A stretch of DNA of 64,000 nucleotides from Curvibacter sp. GWA2_64_110 (GCA_001797315.1 MGPC01000003.1:1-64000); one strand, 5' to 3'. Shown: positions 45,463-55,290, counted from the first letter of the stretch. The notes: generated by a model not told the origin, from the letters alone. Made by a program: numbers and translations.

Positions 45463-46377
45463 TCAAGCCAGGCGGCCGTTGCGGAAGTCCTCTACTGCGC
45501 GCATCAATTCCTCGCGTGTGTTCATGACAAAAGGGCCGTACTGGGCAATCGGCTCGTCCAGCGGGCGGCCGGCGATCAGCAGGGCGCGTGCCGGTTCGCT
45601 TCCCGGATCGGCCTGCAGGCGCACGCCGTCGCCGCTGTTTTCCAGGATGGCCATGCGGTGCAGCGGTACTGGCGTGGCTTTTTCCTCGCCATCCACCACG
45701 TGCACGGTGCCGCGGTAGACGTAGATGAAGGCGTTGTGGCTGGCCGGCAGCGCTTGCGCGAACGTGGCGCCGCCGGCTGGGAAGTGCAGGTCCAGGTACA
45801 GCGGATCGGTGGGGTACTGCGCCGTCGGCCGTTGCATGGCGCCGGCCACGCCGTGGCTGCTGCCGGCGATGACGCGCACCCGCACACCACCACGGGTGTC
45901 CTCGCCTTCGCCGGCCGGGGTGGTGAACTCGGGGATTTCTTCGCTCTGGATGTCGCGGTACCAGGGCGGGCACATCTTGTCCTTGGCTGGCAGGTTGAGC
46001 CAGAGCTGGAAGCCTTCCATCACGCCTGCTTCCTGCTCTGGCATTTCGCTGTGGATCAGGCCGCGGCCAGCGGTCATCCACTGCACGCCGCCGTTTTGCA
46101 GCAGGCCTTCGTGGCCGGCACTGTCGCGGTGGCGCATGCGCCCGGCGATCATGTAGGTGACGGTCTCGAAGCCGCGGTGCGGGTGGTCGGGAAAGCCGGC
46201 ACCGTAGTCCTTCGGGTCGTCGCTGGCGAAGTTGTCCAACATGAGGAAGGGGTCGAGCCGGTGCTGCAGGTCGTGCGTGAGCACGCGCGTGAGCTTGACG
46301 CCGGCACCGTCGCGGGTGGGCTGGCCGGTGATGAGGCGCTCGACCCGGCGCGGGGACTGGACAGGGGACATGTTCAT
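45463..46377 (-). CDS. Pirin-family cupin protein
   Basis: The 304-residue protein is two cupin domains. The N-terminal metal site is visible in FPDHPHRGFETVTYMIAG (two His and a Glu) and GGVQWMTAGRGLIHSEMPE. Bacterial pirins bind Fe or Ni; some have quercetin dioxygenase activity, others interact with metabolic enzymes. No partner gene indicates a role. Upstream, minus-strand TATACT near 46410 is a possible -10. Base and codon use are normal. Confidence 0.92.
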   Translation of the reverse strand: MNMSPVQSPRRVERLITGQPTRDGAGVKLTRVLTHDLQHRLDPFLMLDNFASDDPKDYGAGFPDHPHRGFETVTYMIAGRMRHRDSAGHEGLLQNGGVQWMTAGRGLIHSEMPEQEAGVMEGFQLWLNLPAKDKMCPPWYRDIQSEEIPEFTTPAGEGEDTRGGVRVRVIAGSSHGVAGAMQRPTAQYPTDPLYLDLHFPAGGATFAQALPASHNAFIYVYRGTVHVVDGEEKATPVPLHRMAILENSGDGVRLQADPGSEPARALLIAGRPLDEPIAQYGPFVMNTREELMRAVEDFRNGRLA

Positions 46378-46434
46378 GGCCGGCCAGCGCGGGTACGTGG
46401 CCGGATTTCAGTATAAAAAATGCCTTTAAACCTT

Positions 46435-46480
46435 GTTGGATATGCGCAGGCGGCTATCAAAAGGATAGCAAATGGGATGC
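46435..46480. repeat. Low-GC repeat-like segment upstream of pirin
   Basis: The stretch contains GGCTATCAAAAGGATAGC and a TTGTTGGATATGCGCAGGC segment, resembling the cores at 12366-12425, 18944 and 24988-25045. It is noncoding. It lies between the pirin start and the DUF2892 stop, and may hold promoter sequence for pirin. Confidence 0.4.
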
Positions 46481-46495
46481 ATAAGGTGGGCTGGA

Positions 46496-46699
46496 TCAGG
46501 CCTTGGGGGCATCCTTGACGCTGCAGGTGTTGAAGCCCAGCAAGGCATAGGGCGGGCACCAGCCGATCAGGCCGGTGGCCAGCGGAACGATGCCGAGCCA
46601 GCCCCACCAGCCGACGGTGTTGGTGGCGGCCAGTCCGATGAGAACGAGGCCGACGATGATGCGGATGATGCGGTCAATACCGCCGACATTGGATTTCAT
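46496..46699 (-). CDS. DUF2892 small membrane protein (YgaP-like)
   Basis: The 67-residue protein starts MKSNVGGIDRIIRIIVGLVL and has two hydrophobic helices with a GWCPPYALLGFNTC stretch, all typical of DUF2892, the domain found as the membrane anchor of the YgaP rhodanese. Here it stands alone. The conserved Cys/Pro pair is present. ATG 46699 follows AGGAGTTACAGC. It lies 55 bp downstream of the CueR-like gene on the same strand; co-expression with the copper genes is possible but not shown. Confidence 0.87.
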   Translation of the reverse strand: MKSNVGGIDRIIRIIVGLVLIGLAATNTVGWWGWLGIVPLATGLIGWCPPYALLGFNTCSVKDAPKA

Positions 46700-46754
46700 G
46701 CTGTAACTCCTGTGAAGTGGTTCAAGGCCATTATTGGAGGCCGGCCTGCTGCCG

Positions 46755-47189
46755 TCAACCGTCCGTTCGTCCACTGGACGCCTGGCTGGCCAGGTCGTCG
46801 AGGATCGGGCAGTCGGGCCGCTCGTCGCCATGGCAGTGGTGCAGCAGCTGTTGCAGGGTGCGCTGCATGGCCTGCATGGCCTCGATGCGTGCGGCCAGTT
46901 CAGTCACATGCTTTTGCGCGATGCGTTTGACGCTGGCGCTGGCGCGGCGCCGGTTCTGCCACAACGCCACCAGCTCGGCGATTTCCGCCATCGAGAAGCC
47001 GAGGTCGCGCGAGCGCTTGATGAAACGCAGCGTGTGCACCTCGGCCTCGCTGTACTGGCGGTAGCCGCTGTCGGTACGCGCCACGTGCGGCAGCAGCCCG
47101 AGCGATTCGTAATGGCGCACCATCTTGGCCGAGATGCCGGACCGTTCGGCCGCGCTGCCGATGTTGACGGGCCAGTGAGCGTCAGTCAT
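46755..47189 (-). CDS. cueR: Cu(I)-responsive MerR-family regulator (CueR-like)
   Basis: The 144-residue protein has an N-terminal MerR helix-turn-helix (IGSAAERSGISAKMVRHYES, 10-29), a long dimerisation helix, and the C-terminal metal loop with C119 and C127 (CHGDERPDC), the C-X7-C spacing of monovalent-metal CueR proteins. It senses Cu(I), Ag(I) or Au(I) and remodels promoters with overlong spacers. Two such promoters lie in the copZ-copA gap. It follows copZ by 17 bp on the same strand, making a self-regulated copZ-cueR operon. Confidence 0.92.
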   Translation of the reverse strand: MTDAHWPVNIGSAAERSGISAKMVRHYESLGLLPHVARTDSGYRQYSEAEVHTLRFIKRSRDLGFSMAEIAELVALWQNRRRASASVKRIAQKHVTELAARIEAMQAMQRTLQQLLHHCHGDERPDCPILDDLASQASSGRTDG

Positions 47190-47206
47190 GGGGCGTGCCG
47201 GTCATG

Positions 47207-47404
47207 TCAGGCGGCAACCGTGTAACCTTCTTCGGCGATGGCCTTGGCCAACACGTCGCGCGGTTGCTGTGACTGCACCTCGACCTTGTTGATGCTGCGG
47301 TCGATCTTGACCTCGGCTTGCGGGTCGAGTTGCAGAATGGCGCGTGTGACGGCTTTTTCGCAATGGCCGCAGGTCATGCCGGTGACTTCAAAGGTCTGAT
47401 TCAT
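47207..47404 (-). CDS. copZ: CopZ-type copper chaperone (HMA domain)
   Basis: The 65-residue protein is a single heavy-metal-associated domain with the GMTCGHC metal motif (about 9-15). Such chaperones carry Cu(I) to the ATPase and buffer it in the cytoplasm. Its ATG has AAGGAA upstream. It is the first gene of the minus-strand copZ-cueR unit and shares the intergenic operators with copA on the other strand. Confidence 0.92.
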   Translation of the reverse strand: MNQTFEVTGMTCGHCEKAVTRAILQLDPQAEVKIDRSINKVEVQSQQPRDVLAKAIAEEGYTVAA

Positions 47405-47451
47405 GGTGTGATTCCTTCAGAAAATGATGCTTGTCGTATGAACGAAAGGAT

Positions 47452-47482
47452 ATCCTGAACCTTGCCATCGTGGGAAGGTCAA
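47452..47482 (-). promoter_or_regulatory. CueR-type promoter of copZ-cueR
   Basis: On the minus strand TTGACC (47482-47477) and CAGGAT (47457-47452) are separated by 19 bp, the overlong spacer of MerR-controlled promoters. The spacer holds the dyad ACCTTCCCACGATGGCAAGG, matching the CueR operator style ACCTT-N11-AAGGT. Confidence 0.85.
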
Positions 47483-47494
47483 GCGCGACGGGCC

Positions 47495-47513
47495 AACCTT
47501 GCTGCTAACAAGG
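47495..47513. promoter_or_regulatory. Central CueR-like dyad of the copZ-copA gap
   Basis: ACCTT and AAGGT flank a 9-bp centre (GCTGCTAAC) within CCAACCTT..AAGGTTGA. It looks like a third operator with shorter spacing, between the two promoters; no -35/-10 pair goes with it. Confidence 0.5.
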
Positions 47514-47530
47514 TTGATCTGGCGCCAGGC

Positions 47531-47561
47531 TTGACCCTGACATCATGGCAAGGTTCAGAAT
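47531..47561 (+). promoter_or_regulatory. CueR-type promoter of copA
   Basis: TTGACC (47531-47536), a 19-bp spacer and CAGAAT (47556-47561) form a MerR-family promoter, with ACCCT-N11-AAGGT as the spacer dyad. The predicted start point falls at about 47568, the copA ATG, so the transcript may be leaderless. Confidence 0.82.
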
Positions 47562-47567
47562 TCGCCC

Positions 47568-49787
47568 ATGAACACCATCACCTCCTCTACTTCCATGCCT
47601 TCCTTGGACATCGGCATCGGCGGCATGACCTGTGCTTCCTGCGTGACGCGGGTGGAAAAGGCCCTGAAGAAAGTGCCCGGCGTGAAGGAGGCCAACGTCA
47701 ACCTGGCCACCGAGTCGGCGCGCGTGAGCTTCGAGCCCTCCGAGCAGATGGAAGCACGCCTGCGCCGCGCTGTGCGCGATGCCGGCTACGAGCCGCGCGC
47801 CGCCGATGCGCTGGAGCAGGAGGGTGATGCCTCACCCTGGACCGGCTTCGCGCCGGTGGCGGCCGGCCTGCTGCTGTCGGCGCCTCTGGTGGTGCCGATG
47901 CTGGGCGACCTGCTGGGCTTGCACTGGATGCTGCCGGCCTGGGCCCAGTTCCTGCTGGCCACGCCGGTGCAGTTCATCTTGGGGGCACGCTTTTATGTGG
48001 CGGGCTGGCATGCGCTCAAGGCGCTGACCGGCAATATGGATCTGCTGGTGGCCATCGGCACCACGGCGGGTTGGGCCTTGTCGATGTGGCTGTGGCTGAC
48101 GGCAGAACACGGTGCCATGGTGCACCTGTACTTCGAGGCGTCGGCCGTGGTGGTGACGCTGGTGCTGCTGGGCAAATGGCTGGAGGCGCGCGCCAAGCGC
48201 CAGACCACGGCGGCCATCCGCGCCCTGCATGCGCTGCGGCCCGACGTGGCGCACCTGATCGGGCTGGATGGCGAGGTCGATGTGCCGGTGGCCGAGGTGC
48301 TGGTCGGTGACCGGCTGGTGGTGCGCCCCGGCGAGCGTTTCCCGGTCGATGGCACGTTGCTGGAAGGCCATACCCAGGTCGACGAGTCGATGCTGACCGG
48401 CGAGCCGCTGCCGGTGGCGAAGGACGCGGGCGCCAAGCTCACCGGCGGTTCGATCAACGGCGAAGGCCGCGTGGTGATGCAGGTTGCTGCGGTCGGCAGC
48501 GAAACCGTGCTGGCGCACATCATCCGCCTGGTGGAGGATGCGCAGGCGGCCAAGGCGCCGATCCAGCGCCTGGTGGACCAGGTGTCGGCGGTGTTCGTGC
48601 CGGTGGTGCTGGCGGTGGCGCTGATCACCCTGCTGGGCTGGTTGTGGGCCGGCGCGTCGGGCGAGACGGCCATCATCCATGCGGTGGCGGTGCTGGTGAT
48701 TGCCTGCCCCTGCGCGCTGGGCCTGGCCACGCCGGCGGCCATCATGGCCGGCACCGGCGTGGCCGCCAAGCACGGCATCCTGATCAAGGATGCGCAAGCG
48801 CTCGAACTGGCGCACAAGGTGGACACTGTCGCCTTCGACAAGACCGGCACCTTGACCGTCGGGCAGCCGCGCCTGACGGCGCTGGTCGTGGCCGAAGGCA
48901 TGGACGAGGCCGCCGTGCTGCAGGTGGCGGCCAGTCTGCAAAGCGGCAGCGAACACCCGCTGGCACGTGCCGTCGTGGTGGCCGCGCAGGCGCGTGGCTT
49001 GCCGATTGAGGCGCCGGACAATGTGCGTGCGGTGCCGGGCCGCGGCAGCGAAGGCGAGGTGGGGGTGAAGAGCTACCTGATCGGCAGCCTGCGCTGGATG
49101 GACGAGCTGGGCGTGAGCCTGGGCGCGCTCGGTGCCCGGGCGCTGCAGTTGCAGGGGCAGGGCGCCACGGTGTCCGCCATGCTGGAGCGCACCACCGCCG
49201 GCCTGACGTTGCGTGCGCTGATGGCCTTCGGCGATGAACCCAAGCCGGGCGCCAAGGAGGCGCTGGCCGCCTTGCGGGCGCGCGGCATCCGCACCGTGAT
49301 GATTTCAGGCGACAACCGGGGTGCCGCCGAAGCGATGGCGCGCCGACTGGGGTTGCGGCCGGAAGCGGGCGAGGTGCTGGCCGAGGTGTTGCCGGGGGAC
49401 AAGTCGGCCCAAGTCGTCCAGCTCAAGGAAGGCGGTCATACCGTGGCCATGGTGGGCGACGGCGTCAACGATGCGCCGGCGCTGGCGGCGGCCGATGTCG
49501 GGCTGGCCATGGGCAACGGCACCGATGTGGCCATGCATGCGGCCGGCATCACGCTGATGCGCGGTGACCCATTGCTGGTGGCGGCGGCGCTCGATGTCTC
49601 GGACCGAACGGTGGCCAAGATCCGGCAGAACCTGTTCTGGGCTTTCATCTACAACGTGGCCGGCATTCCGCTGGCCGCCTTCGGCTTTCTCAACCCGGTG
49701 GTGGCGGGTGCCGCCATGGCCATGAGCTCGGTCAGCGTGATGAGCAATGCCCTGCTGCTGCGGCGCTGGCGGCCGCGGGATATGTAA
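47568..49787 (+). CDS. copA: Cu(I)-exporting P1B-type ATPase CopA
   Basis: CopA pumps Cu(I) from cytoplasm to periplasm. The 739-residue protein has one N-terminal HMA domain with GMTCASC (C22, C25), eight membrane helices, the ion-binding CPC motif in TM6 (C380-P381-C382), the phosphorylation site DKTGT (D424), the SEHPLA block and GDGVND. A single HMA is typical of many proteobacterial CopA enzymes. The CueR promoter puts the transcription start at or beside the ATG, and no RBS is seen; a later ATG at 47595 has none either. It is divergent from copZ-cueR. Confidence 0.95.
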   Translation: MNTITSSTSMPSLDIGIGGMTCASCVTRVEKALKKVPGVKEANVNLATESARVSFEPSEQMEARLRRAVRDAGYEPRAADALEQEGDASPWTGFAPVAAGLLLSAPLVVPMLGDLLGLHWMLPAWAQFLLATPVQFILGARFYVAGWHALKALTGNMDLLVAIGTTAGWALSMWLWLTAEHGAMVHLYFEASAVVVTLVLLGKWLEARAKRQTTAAIRALHALRPDVAHLIGLDGEVDVPVAEVLVGDRLVVRPGERFPVDGTLLEGHTQVDESMLTGEPLPVAKDAGAKLTGGSINGEGRVVMQVAAVGSETVLAHIIRLVEDAQAAKAPIQRLVDQVSAVFVPVVLAVALITLLGWLWAGASGETAIIHAVAVLVIACPCALGLATPAAIMAGTGVAAKHGILIKDAQALELAHKVDTVAFDKTGTLTVGQPRLTALVVAEGMDEAAVLQVAASLQSGSEHPLARAVVVAAQARGLPIEAPDNVRAVPGRGSEGEVGVKSYLIGSLRWMDELGVSLGALGARALQLQGQGATVSAMLERTTAGLTLRALMAFGDEPKPGAKEALAALRARGIRTVMISGDNRGAAEAMARRLGLRPEAGEVLAEVLPGDKSAQVVQLKEGGHTVAMVGDGVNDAPALAAADVGLAMGNGTDVAMHAAGITLMRGDPLLVAAALDVSDRTVAKIRQNLFWAFIYNVAGIPLAAFGFLNPVVAGAAMAMSSVSVMSNALLLRRWRPRDM

Positions 49788-49860
49788 GCGGCAACCGATG
49801 TATGGGCGCCTAGAATCAGGTTTCGGTTTCATTTCATAACGATCAACAACGGGACAGGTC

Positions 49861-51453
49861 ATGATGTCGAAGATTTTCTGGTTGATGCGCCAATTCACAA
49901 TCCGTTTTCGCATGCTCAGTGCGATTGCCGTGGTCATGTGCCTGCTTGCTTTGCTGGGCGGTGCCGGCATGCTGGGCATGTTCCGCATCCATAACCTGGG
50001 TGAGCAGGTGGTCAACCAGTCGCATGCCGGGGTGGAGCGCCTGAGCAGCCTGCGCTATGAAATGAGCCTGGTGCGTCGGCACGAGAAGGACATGATCATC
50101 CAGTACGAAAAACCCGAAGTCATCAAGCAGATCCGGGGCAAGTGGCTGGACGACATGCAAAAAATCGAGAAGACGATGGCGCAACTGCTGGAAAGCGCCT
50201 TGGAGGCCGACAAGCCCCGCTACCAGAAGGTCATCCAGCACATGAAGACCTACCGCGACATGTTCAACCAGGTGGCAGGCCAGCTGGAGGCGAGCGCCTA
50301 CGAAACGGCCACCATTGCCAACCGCATGAGCGCGCGTTCGGTGGCTGAATTCGAAGAGGCCGACAAGCTGCTGCAGCAGATCGACACCGCCTTGCGCGAG
50401 ACCGCCCGGCAGGCGGTCGAAAGCCAGGGGGCGGCACTGCAACAGACGCTGTTCATCTTTGCCGCGCTGGTGGTGCTCTCGCTGATCGTGGTGGTGCCGC
50501 TGACGCTGCTCAATATGCAGGCCATCTGCGCGCCGCTGATCAAGGCGCGCGGCCTGGCCCAGGCGATTGCCAGTGGCGACCTGTCGCAGCAGATGCAGGT
50601 GGACGGCAAGGACGAGGTGGCTGATCTGCAGCGTGCGCTCGATGCCATGCGCACCGGTCTGGGCAGCATGGTGTCCCAGGTGCGGGACGCCAGCGAAAGC
50701 ATTGCCACTGCCAGCCGCGAAATTGCCACCGGCAACCAGGACCTTTCCAGCCGGACCGAGCAGACCGCCAGCAACGTGCAGCAGACCGTGTCTTCCATCT
50801 CCGACCTCAGTGGCAACGTGCAGCACACGGCCGCGTCGGCCCAGACCGCCAACCAGCTGGCGACCACGGCCTCGCAGGCGGCGCAGCGCGGTGGCTCGGT
50901 GGTGGGGCAGGCGGTGCAGAGCATGCGGAGCATTTCGCAGGCCAGCCAGAAGATCGGCGACATCATCGGCCTGATCGACTCGATCGCCTTCCAGACCAAC
51001 ATCCTGGCGCTCAATGCCGCGGTGGAGGCGGCGCGTGCCGGCGAGCAGGGGCGCGGTTTTGCCGTGGTGGCCAGCGAGGTGCGTTCACTGGCCCAGCGCT
51101 CGGCGGCGGCGGCCAGCGAGATCAAGGGCCTGATCGACAACAGCGTGGCAGCGGTGGACGGCGGTGTGCGCCTGGTGGAGGAGGCGGGCCGGGCGATGGA
51201 GGAAATCGTCGGCGGCGTCAAACGCGTGAGCGACACCATCGGCGAGATCACCGTGGCCTCGGCCAGCCAGTCCGAAGGCATCGGCAACGTGAGCCAGGCC
51301 GTCAACGAGATCGACCGCATGACGCAGCAGAACGCTGCCCTGGTGGAAGAGTCGGCTGCCGCCGCCGAATCGATGCGCGAGCAGGCCGACCGCCTGGCCC
51401 AGGTGGTGCGCCAGTTCCGCGTCGGCAACGAGGCGCAGATCCTGCTGGCCTGA
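49861..51453 (+). CDS. Methyl-accepting chemotaxis protein
   Basis: The 530-residue receptor has TM1 (about 14-40), a periplasmic four-helix-bundle ligand domain (about 41-195), TM2 (about 197-217), a HAMP domain (about 215-268) and the MA signalling domain. The hairpin tip is typical ([20 protein letters not shown] then [20 protein letters not shown]). The C terminus ends NEAQILLA without a CheR-tethering pentapeptide. The ligand is unknown. Its place between copper ATPase and hemerythrin does not show what it senses. Confidence 0.93.
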   Translation: MMSKIFWLMRQFTIRFRMLSAIAVVMCLLALLGGAGMLGMFRIHNLGEQVVNQSHAGVERLSSLRYEMSLVRRHEKDMIIQYEKPEVIKQIRGKWLDDMQKIEKTMAQLLESALEADKPRYQKVIQHMKTYRDMFNQVAGQLEASAYETATIANRMSARSVAEFEEADKLLQQIDTALRETARQAVESQGAALQQTLFIFAALVVLSLIVVVPLTLLNMQAICAPLIKARGLAQAIASGDLSQQMQVDGKDEVADLQRALDAMRTGLGSMVSQVRDASESIATASREIATGNQDLSSRTEQTASNVQQTVSSISDLSGNVQHTAASAQTANQLATTASQAAQRGGSVVGQAVQSMRSISQASQKIGDIIGLIDSIAFQTNILALNAAVEAARAGEQGRGFAVVASEVRSLAQRSAAAASEIKGLIDNSVAAVDGGVRLVEEAGRAMEEIVGGVKRVSDTIGEITVASASQSEGIGNVSQAVNEIDRMTQQNAALVEESAAAAESMREQADRLAQVVRQFRVGNEAQILLA

Positions 51454-51466
51454 GGATGTGAGCAAA

Positions 51467-51484
51467 GCTTGACCTTCGTCAAGC
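51467..51484. promoter_or_regulatory. FNR/DNR-type box upstream of the hemerythrin gene
   Basis: GCTTGACCTTCGTCAAGC is a perfect inverted repeat with TTGAC-N4-GTCAA, the form used by CRP/FNR-family regulators of oxygen or nitric oxide response. Centred 72 bp before the ATG, it sits about 41 bp before a plausible start point near 51517. Confidence 0.6.
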
Positions 51485-51510
51485 CGGGGGCTGTGCTGGC
51501 GTGACAAGCT

Positions 51511-51535
51511 CGGAACAACAAATTAAATTGTTCCG
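51511..51535. repeat. Palindrome just before the hemerythrin RBS
   Basis: CGGAACAA (51511-51518) and TTGTTCCG (51528-51535) flank a 9-bp AT-rich centre. It lies directly before GAGGAG and could be an operator or a leader hairpin that hides the RBS. Confidence 0.55.
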
Positions 51536-51547
51536 AGGAGTCCAGTC

Positions 51548-52132
51548 ATGAGCCATGAGAGCATCCGCATCATCCACGACGAGCACGCCGCGCTGGCGGC
51601 GATGCTGCAGTCCCTGCGCATGATGGTCCAGCGTGGACCTGGCAACGAGCCGGAGAATTTCTTCGACGTGTTGCGGGCCATGCTGTTCTACATCGACGAA
51701 TTTCCCGAGCGTCTGCACCATACCAAGGAAACCGAGTTGCTGTTCCCGCCGGTGCGCGCACGGGCGCCGCATCTGAAGGAGGCCCTGGACAAGCTGGACA
51801 AGGACCATGCCTACGGCGAGTCGGCGGTGCGCGAGTTGCAGCACCTGCTGTTGGCCTGGGAGCTGCTGGGCGAATCGCGTCGGTCGGCCTTCGATGAAGC
51901 GGCCAAGCGTTACCTGGAGTTCTACCTCGAGCACATGCGGCTGGAGGAAACCGTGATCATGCCCGAGGCCGAGAAGGTGCTGACCGCGGCCGACTGGAAG
52001 GCCCTGGATGCTGCCTTTGCCACCAATTGCGACCCGTTGACCGGCAAGTACCCGCGCGACCCGATCTATGACCGCCTGTTTACCCGCATCGTGATGCGGG
52101 CGCCCTCACCCATCGGTCTGGGCGAGGGCTGA
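51548..52132 (+). CDS. Hemerythrin-domain protein
   Basis: The 194-residue protein has the non-heme di-iron hemerythrin fold, with ligand-type His/Glu residues spread in IIHDEHAALAAML (near residue 10), LHHTKETELLFPPV (about 57-70), KDHAYGE (about 88) and YLEHMRLEETVIMPEAEKV (about 124-142). Bacterial relatives bind O2, NO or repair Fe-S proteins. The upstream FNR/DNR-type box suggests control by low oxygen or NO. It is monocistronic as far as seen, and converges with the RND operon. The RBS GAGGAG is strong. Confidence 0.88.
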   Translation: MSHESIRIIHDEHAALAAMLQSLRMMVQRGPGNEPENFFDVLRAMLFYIDEFPERLHHTKETELLFPPVRARAPHLKEALDKLDKDHAYGESAVRELQHLLLAWELLGESRRSAFDEAAKRYLEFYLEHMRLEETVIMPEAEKVLTAADWKALDAAFATNCDPLTGKYPRDPIYDRLFTRIVMRAPSPIGLGEG

Positions 52133-52188
52133 GTCGCTGCTGAAGGCGACAACGGCCCCAGGCGCGGGCGATGCGCCGGGCCGCCTCT

Positions 52189-55100
52189 TCACTCCCAGGG
52201 CAGGGTGGTGGACCTGGCTGGTTGTTTGTCGACCTTGGGCTTGGAGAACCAGGCCACATAAAGTACCGGCAGCACCACCAGCGTGAGCAGGGTGGCGGTG
52301 ACCAGGCCGCCGATCACCACGATGGCCAGCGGGCGCTGGGTTTCCGAGCCGATGTCGTGCGACAGCGCCATCGGCAGCAGCCCGAGCGCCGCCAGCATGG
52401 CGGTCATGAGCACAGTGCGCAGGCGCTGCAGGGAACCCAGGCGGGCGGCCTCGATGACGGTGTGACCGGCATTGCGCAGCTGCTGGAACACCGAGAGCAT
52501 GACCACGCCGTTGAGCACGGCTTGGCCTGACAGCGCGATGAAGCCGATGGCCGCCGACACCGACAGCGGGATGGAAAACACCCACAGTGCGACGAAACCG
52601 CCGATCAGCGCCAGCGGCACGTTGATCAGGATCAGCGCGGCCTTCTTGAACGAGCCGAAGGCATCGAACAGCAGCACGAAGATCAGCAGCAGCGAGATCG
52701 GCACCACCAGCGACAGCCGTTGCATGGCGCGCTCCTGGTTCTCGAATTCGCCCGACCATTTGATCGCATAGTTGGCCGGTACCTTGACGTTGCTGGCCAC
52801 GCGTGCCTTCATGTCTTTCACCACTGAACCCATGTCGCGGTCGCGGATGAAGATGCCGATGGCCATGGTGCGGCGGCCGGCTTCGCGCGCGATGTTCATG
52901 GCGCCACTGGTCTCGCGGATGTCGGCGACGTTGCCCAGCGTGGTGTAGCCGCCGTCGGGCGTGGCGATCAGCGTGGCAGGCAGGTTGCTTATGCTGCGGC
53001 GTTCGGCCGGCAGACGCACGGCGACGGCGAACTTGCGTTCCCCCTCCCATAACTGGGTGGAGGCCTTGCCGGCCAGGGCCGCTTCGATCACGTCCTCCAC
53101 GTCGGCGACGTTGAGGCCGTAACGGGCGGCCCGGTCGCGGTCGATGTCGATGACCAGTTGCGGCAGTTCGCCCAGGCGGTCGATTTCGGCGCGATAGACG
53201 CCGGCGACCTGCCGGACCTCGCGTTCGATGGCTTCAGCCGTCTGGCGCAACTCCACCAGGTCGTCGCCGGCGATCTTGATCACGATCTGGCCGTCGATCT
53301 GCGAGATCGACTCCAGCACGTTGTCGCGGATCGGTTGCGAGAACACCGGTACCAGCCCCGGGATGGCGCTGACGGCACGCTCCATTTCAGCGATCAGCTG
53401 TTCATGCGTCAAACCCCGGCGCCATTCTTCCTGCGGCTTGATGTCGACGTACACCTCGGCCATGCTGATCGTTTTCGGATCGGTGCCGTCTTCGGGCTGG
53501 CCGGCCTTGGAGACGGTGGTGCGCACTTCAGGCACGCTCAGCAGCGCCTGGCGGGCGCTGCGCAGGATGCGCGCCGCCTCGTCGTTGGCCACGCTGGCCG
53601 GCAGGCGCAGGTTGACCCAGAGCGAACCTTCGTTGAGTTCGGGCAGGAATTCGGAGCCCAGTCGCGCAGCGGCCACCATGGCCAGCATGAAGGTGCCCAG
53701 CGCCATGGCGACCACCTGGCGCCGGTGGCTCAGGGCCCATAGCAGCACCGGCTCGTACATCCGCTTGGCGCGGGCGACGAGATGGTTGTCGCCATGCGGC
53801 AACTTCTTGCGCAACATCCAGTAGGCCAGCAGCGGTACCAGCGTGAGCGAGAAGATCAGCGAGCCGATCAGCGCCGTGGTGACCGACAAGGCCATGGGCT
53901 GGAAGATGCGGCCTTCGTGGCGCTGCAGCGCGAAGATCGGGATGTGCGCGGCGATGATGATCAGCATGGAGAACAGCGTCGGCCGGCCGACTTCGTTGGC
54001 GGCTTCGATGATGGCCTGGCGCCGCTCGCTCTCCGGCATGTTCTCGCTGTCCTTTTCCAGCCGGTGCATGATGTTCTCGATCACGATCACCGCGCCGTCG
54101 ACGATGATGCCGAAGTCCATGGCGCCGAGCGACAGCAGGTTGGCCGGCACGCCCATGATCTTCAGGCCGAGAAAGGTGGCCAGCAGGGCCAGCGGAATCA
54201 CCACCACCACGGCCAGGCTGGCGCGCAGGTTGGACAGGAACAGATAGAGTACCAGCGACACCAGCAAGGCGCCTTCCACCAGGTTCTTGAATACCGTGGA
54301 AAGCGTCTTGCCCATCAGCCAGGTGCGGTCGTAATAAGGCACGATCTGCACGCCGGGCGGCAGGCCGCGCGCGTTGAGTTCGGCGATCTTTTCCTTCACG
54401 CCCTTGAGTACCTCGCTCGGGTTCTCGCCCTTGCGCATCACCACCATGCCGGTGATGATGTCGTCATCCAGATCCTGCCCCACCGTGCCCAGCCGCGGCA
54501 CGGCGCCGATGTTGACTTTGGCGATGTCGCGGATCAGGATCGGCGTGGCGTTGCGCGTGGCCACCACGATGCTGCCGATGTCGTCGGCCGAGCGCAGCAG
54601 GCCGATGCCGCGGATGGCGTACTGCTGCACGCCCTGGGCCACATAACTGCCGCCGACGTTCGAATTGCCGCGGCCCAGCGCATCCAGCAGGTTCTGGAAC
54701 GACAGCTTGTAGGCGCGCAGCTTGTCCAGGTCGGGCTGCACCTCGTACTGTTTGATGAACCCGCCCATGGCCACCACATCGGCCACGCCCGGCACCTGGC
54801 GCAGGGCGCGCTCGACGACCCAGTCTTCCAGCGTGCGCAGTTCGGTGGTGGTCTTGCCGTCGCCGCGCAGGCGGTAGCGCATGACCTCGCCCACCGGCGT
54901 GGCGTTGGGCGCGATGTTGGCTTCCACACCGGGCGGCAGGTCCACGCTGCGCAGGCGCTCGTTGACCTGCTGTCGCACCTGCAGCACAGTGGCCGCATCG
55001 TCATAGGTGACGACGGTGAAGGACAGGCCGAACTGGGTGTGCGAGAAGACGCGGATCGAGTTGGGCAGGCCGGAGAGCGCCATCTCGATCGGCAGCGTGA

Positions 55101-55290
55101 CCTGCTTTTCCACCTCCTCCGCGGCCCGCCCCGGGTAGAGCGCAATGACGGTGACCTGGGTGTCGGTGACGTCGGGGAAGGCCTCGACCGACAGGTTCTT
55201 GAAGGCAATCACGCCCGCCATGGCGAACAGCAGCGTGCCCAGGACGATGAACAGCGGCTGGTACAGGGCGTACTGGATGAGGCGCTTCAT
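52189..55290 (-). CDS. Heavy-metal efflux RND pump, CzcA type
   Basis: The 1033-residue inner-membrane pump drives proton-coupled export of metal ions through a tripartite complex. Twelve membrane helices and two large periplasmic loops are as expected. The TM4 signature DFGIIVDGAVIVIEN (392-406) has the two Asp and the Glu (D392, D398, E405) that mark CzcA/CnrA-like pumps for divalent cations (Zn, Co, Ni, Cd), rather than the CusA pattern. Its ATG overlaps the adaptor gene stop by 4 bp. Metal identity is inferred from the signature only. Confidence 0.93.
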   Translation of the reverse strand: MKRLIQYALYQPLFIVLGTLLFAMAGVIAFKNLSVEAFPDVTDTQVTVIALYPGRAAEEVEKQVTLPIEMALSGLPNSIRVFSHTQFGLSFTVVTYDDAATVLQVRQQVNERLRSVDLPPGVEANIAPNATPVGEVMRYRLRGDGKTTTELRTLEDWVVERALRQVPGVADVVAMGGFIKQYEVQPDLDKLRAYKLSFQNLLDALGRGNSNVGGSYVAQGVQQYAIRGIGLLRSADDIGSIVVATRNATPILIRDIAKVNIGAVPRLGTVGQDLDDDIITGMVVMRKGENPSEVLKGVKEKIAELNARGLPPGVQIVPYYDRTWLMGKTLSTVFKNLVEGALLVSLVLYLFLSNLRASLAVVVVIPLALLATFLGLKIMGVPANLLSLGAMDFGIIVDGAVIVIENIMHRLEKDSENMPESERRQAIIEAANEVGRPTLFSMLIIIAAHIPIFALQRHEGRIFQPMALSVTTALIGSLIFSLTLVPLLAYWMLRKKLPHGDNHLVARAKRMYEPVLLWALSHRRQVVAMALGTFMLAMVAAARLGSEFLPELNEGSLWVNLRLPASVANDEAARILRSARQALLSVPEVRTTVSKAGQPEDGTDPKTISMAEVYVDIKPQEEWRRGLTHEQLIAEMERAVSAIPGLVPVFSQPIRDNVLESISQIDGQIVIKIAGDDLVELRQTAEAIEREVRQVAGVYRAEIDRLGELPQLVIDIDRDRAARYGLNVADVEDVIEAALAGKASTQLWEGERKFAVAVRLPAERRSISNLPATLIATPDGGYTTLGNVADIRETSGAMNIAREAGRRTMAIGIFIRDRDMGSVVKDMKARVASNVKVPANYAIKWSGEFENQERAMQRLSLVVPISLLLIFVLLFDAFGSFKKAALILINVPLALIGGFVALWVFSIPLSVSAAIGFIALSGQAVLNGVVMLSVFQQLRNAGHTVIEAARLGSLQRLRTVLMTAMLAALGLLPMALSHDIGSETQRPLAIVVIGGLVTATLLTLVVLPVLYVAWFSKPKVDKQPARSTTLPWE

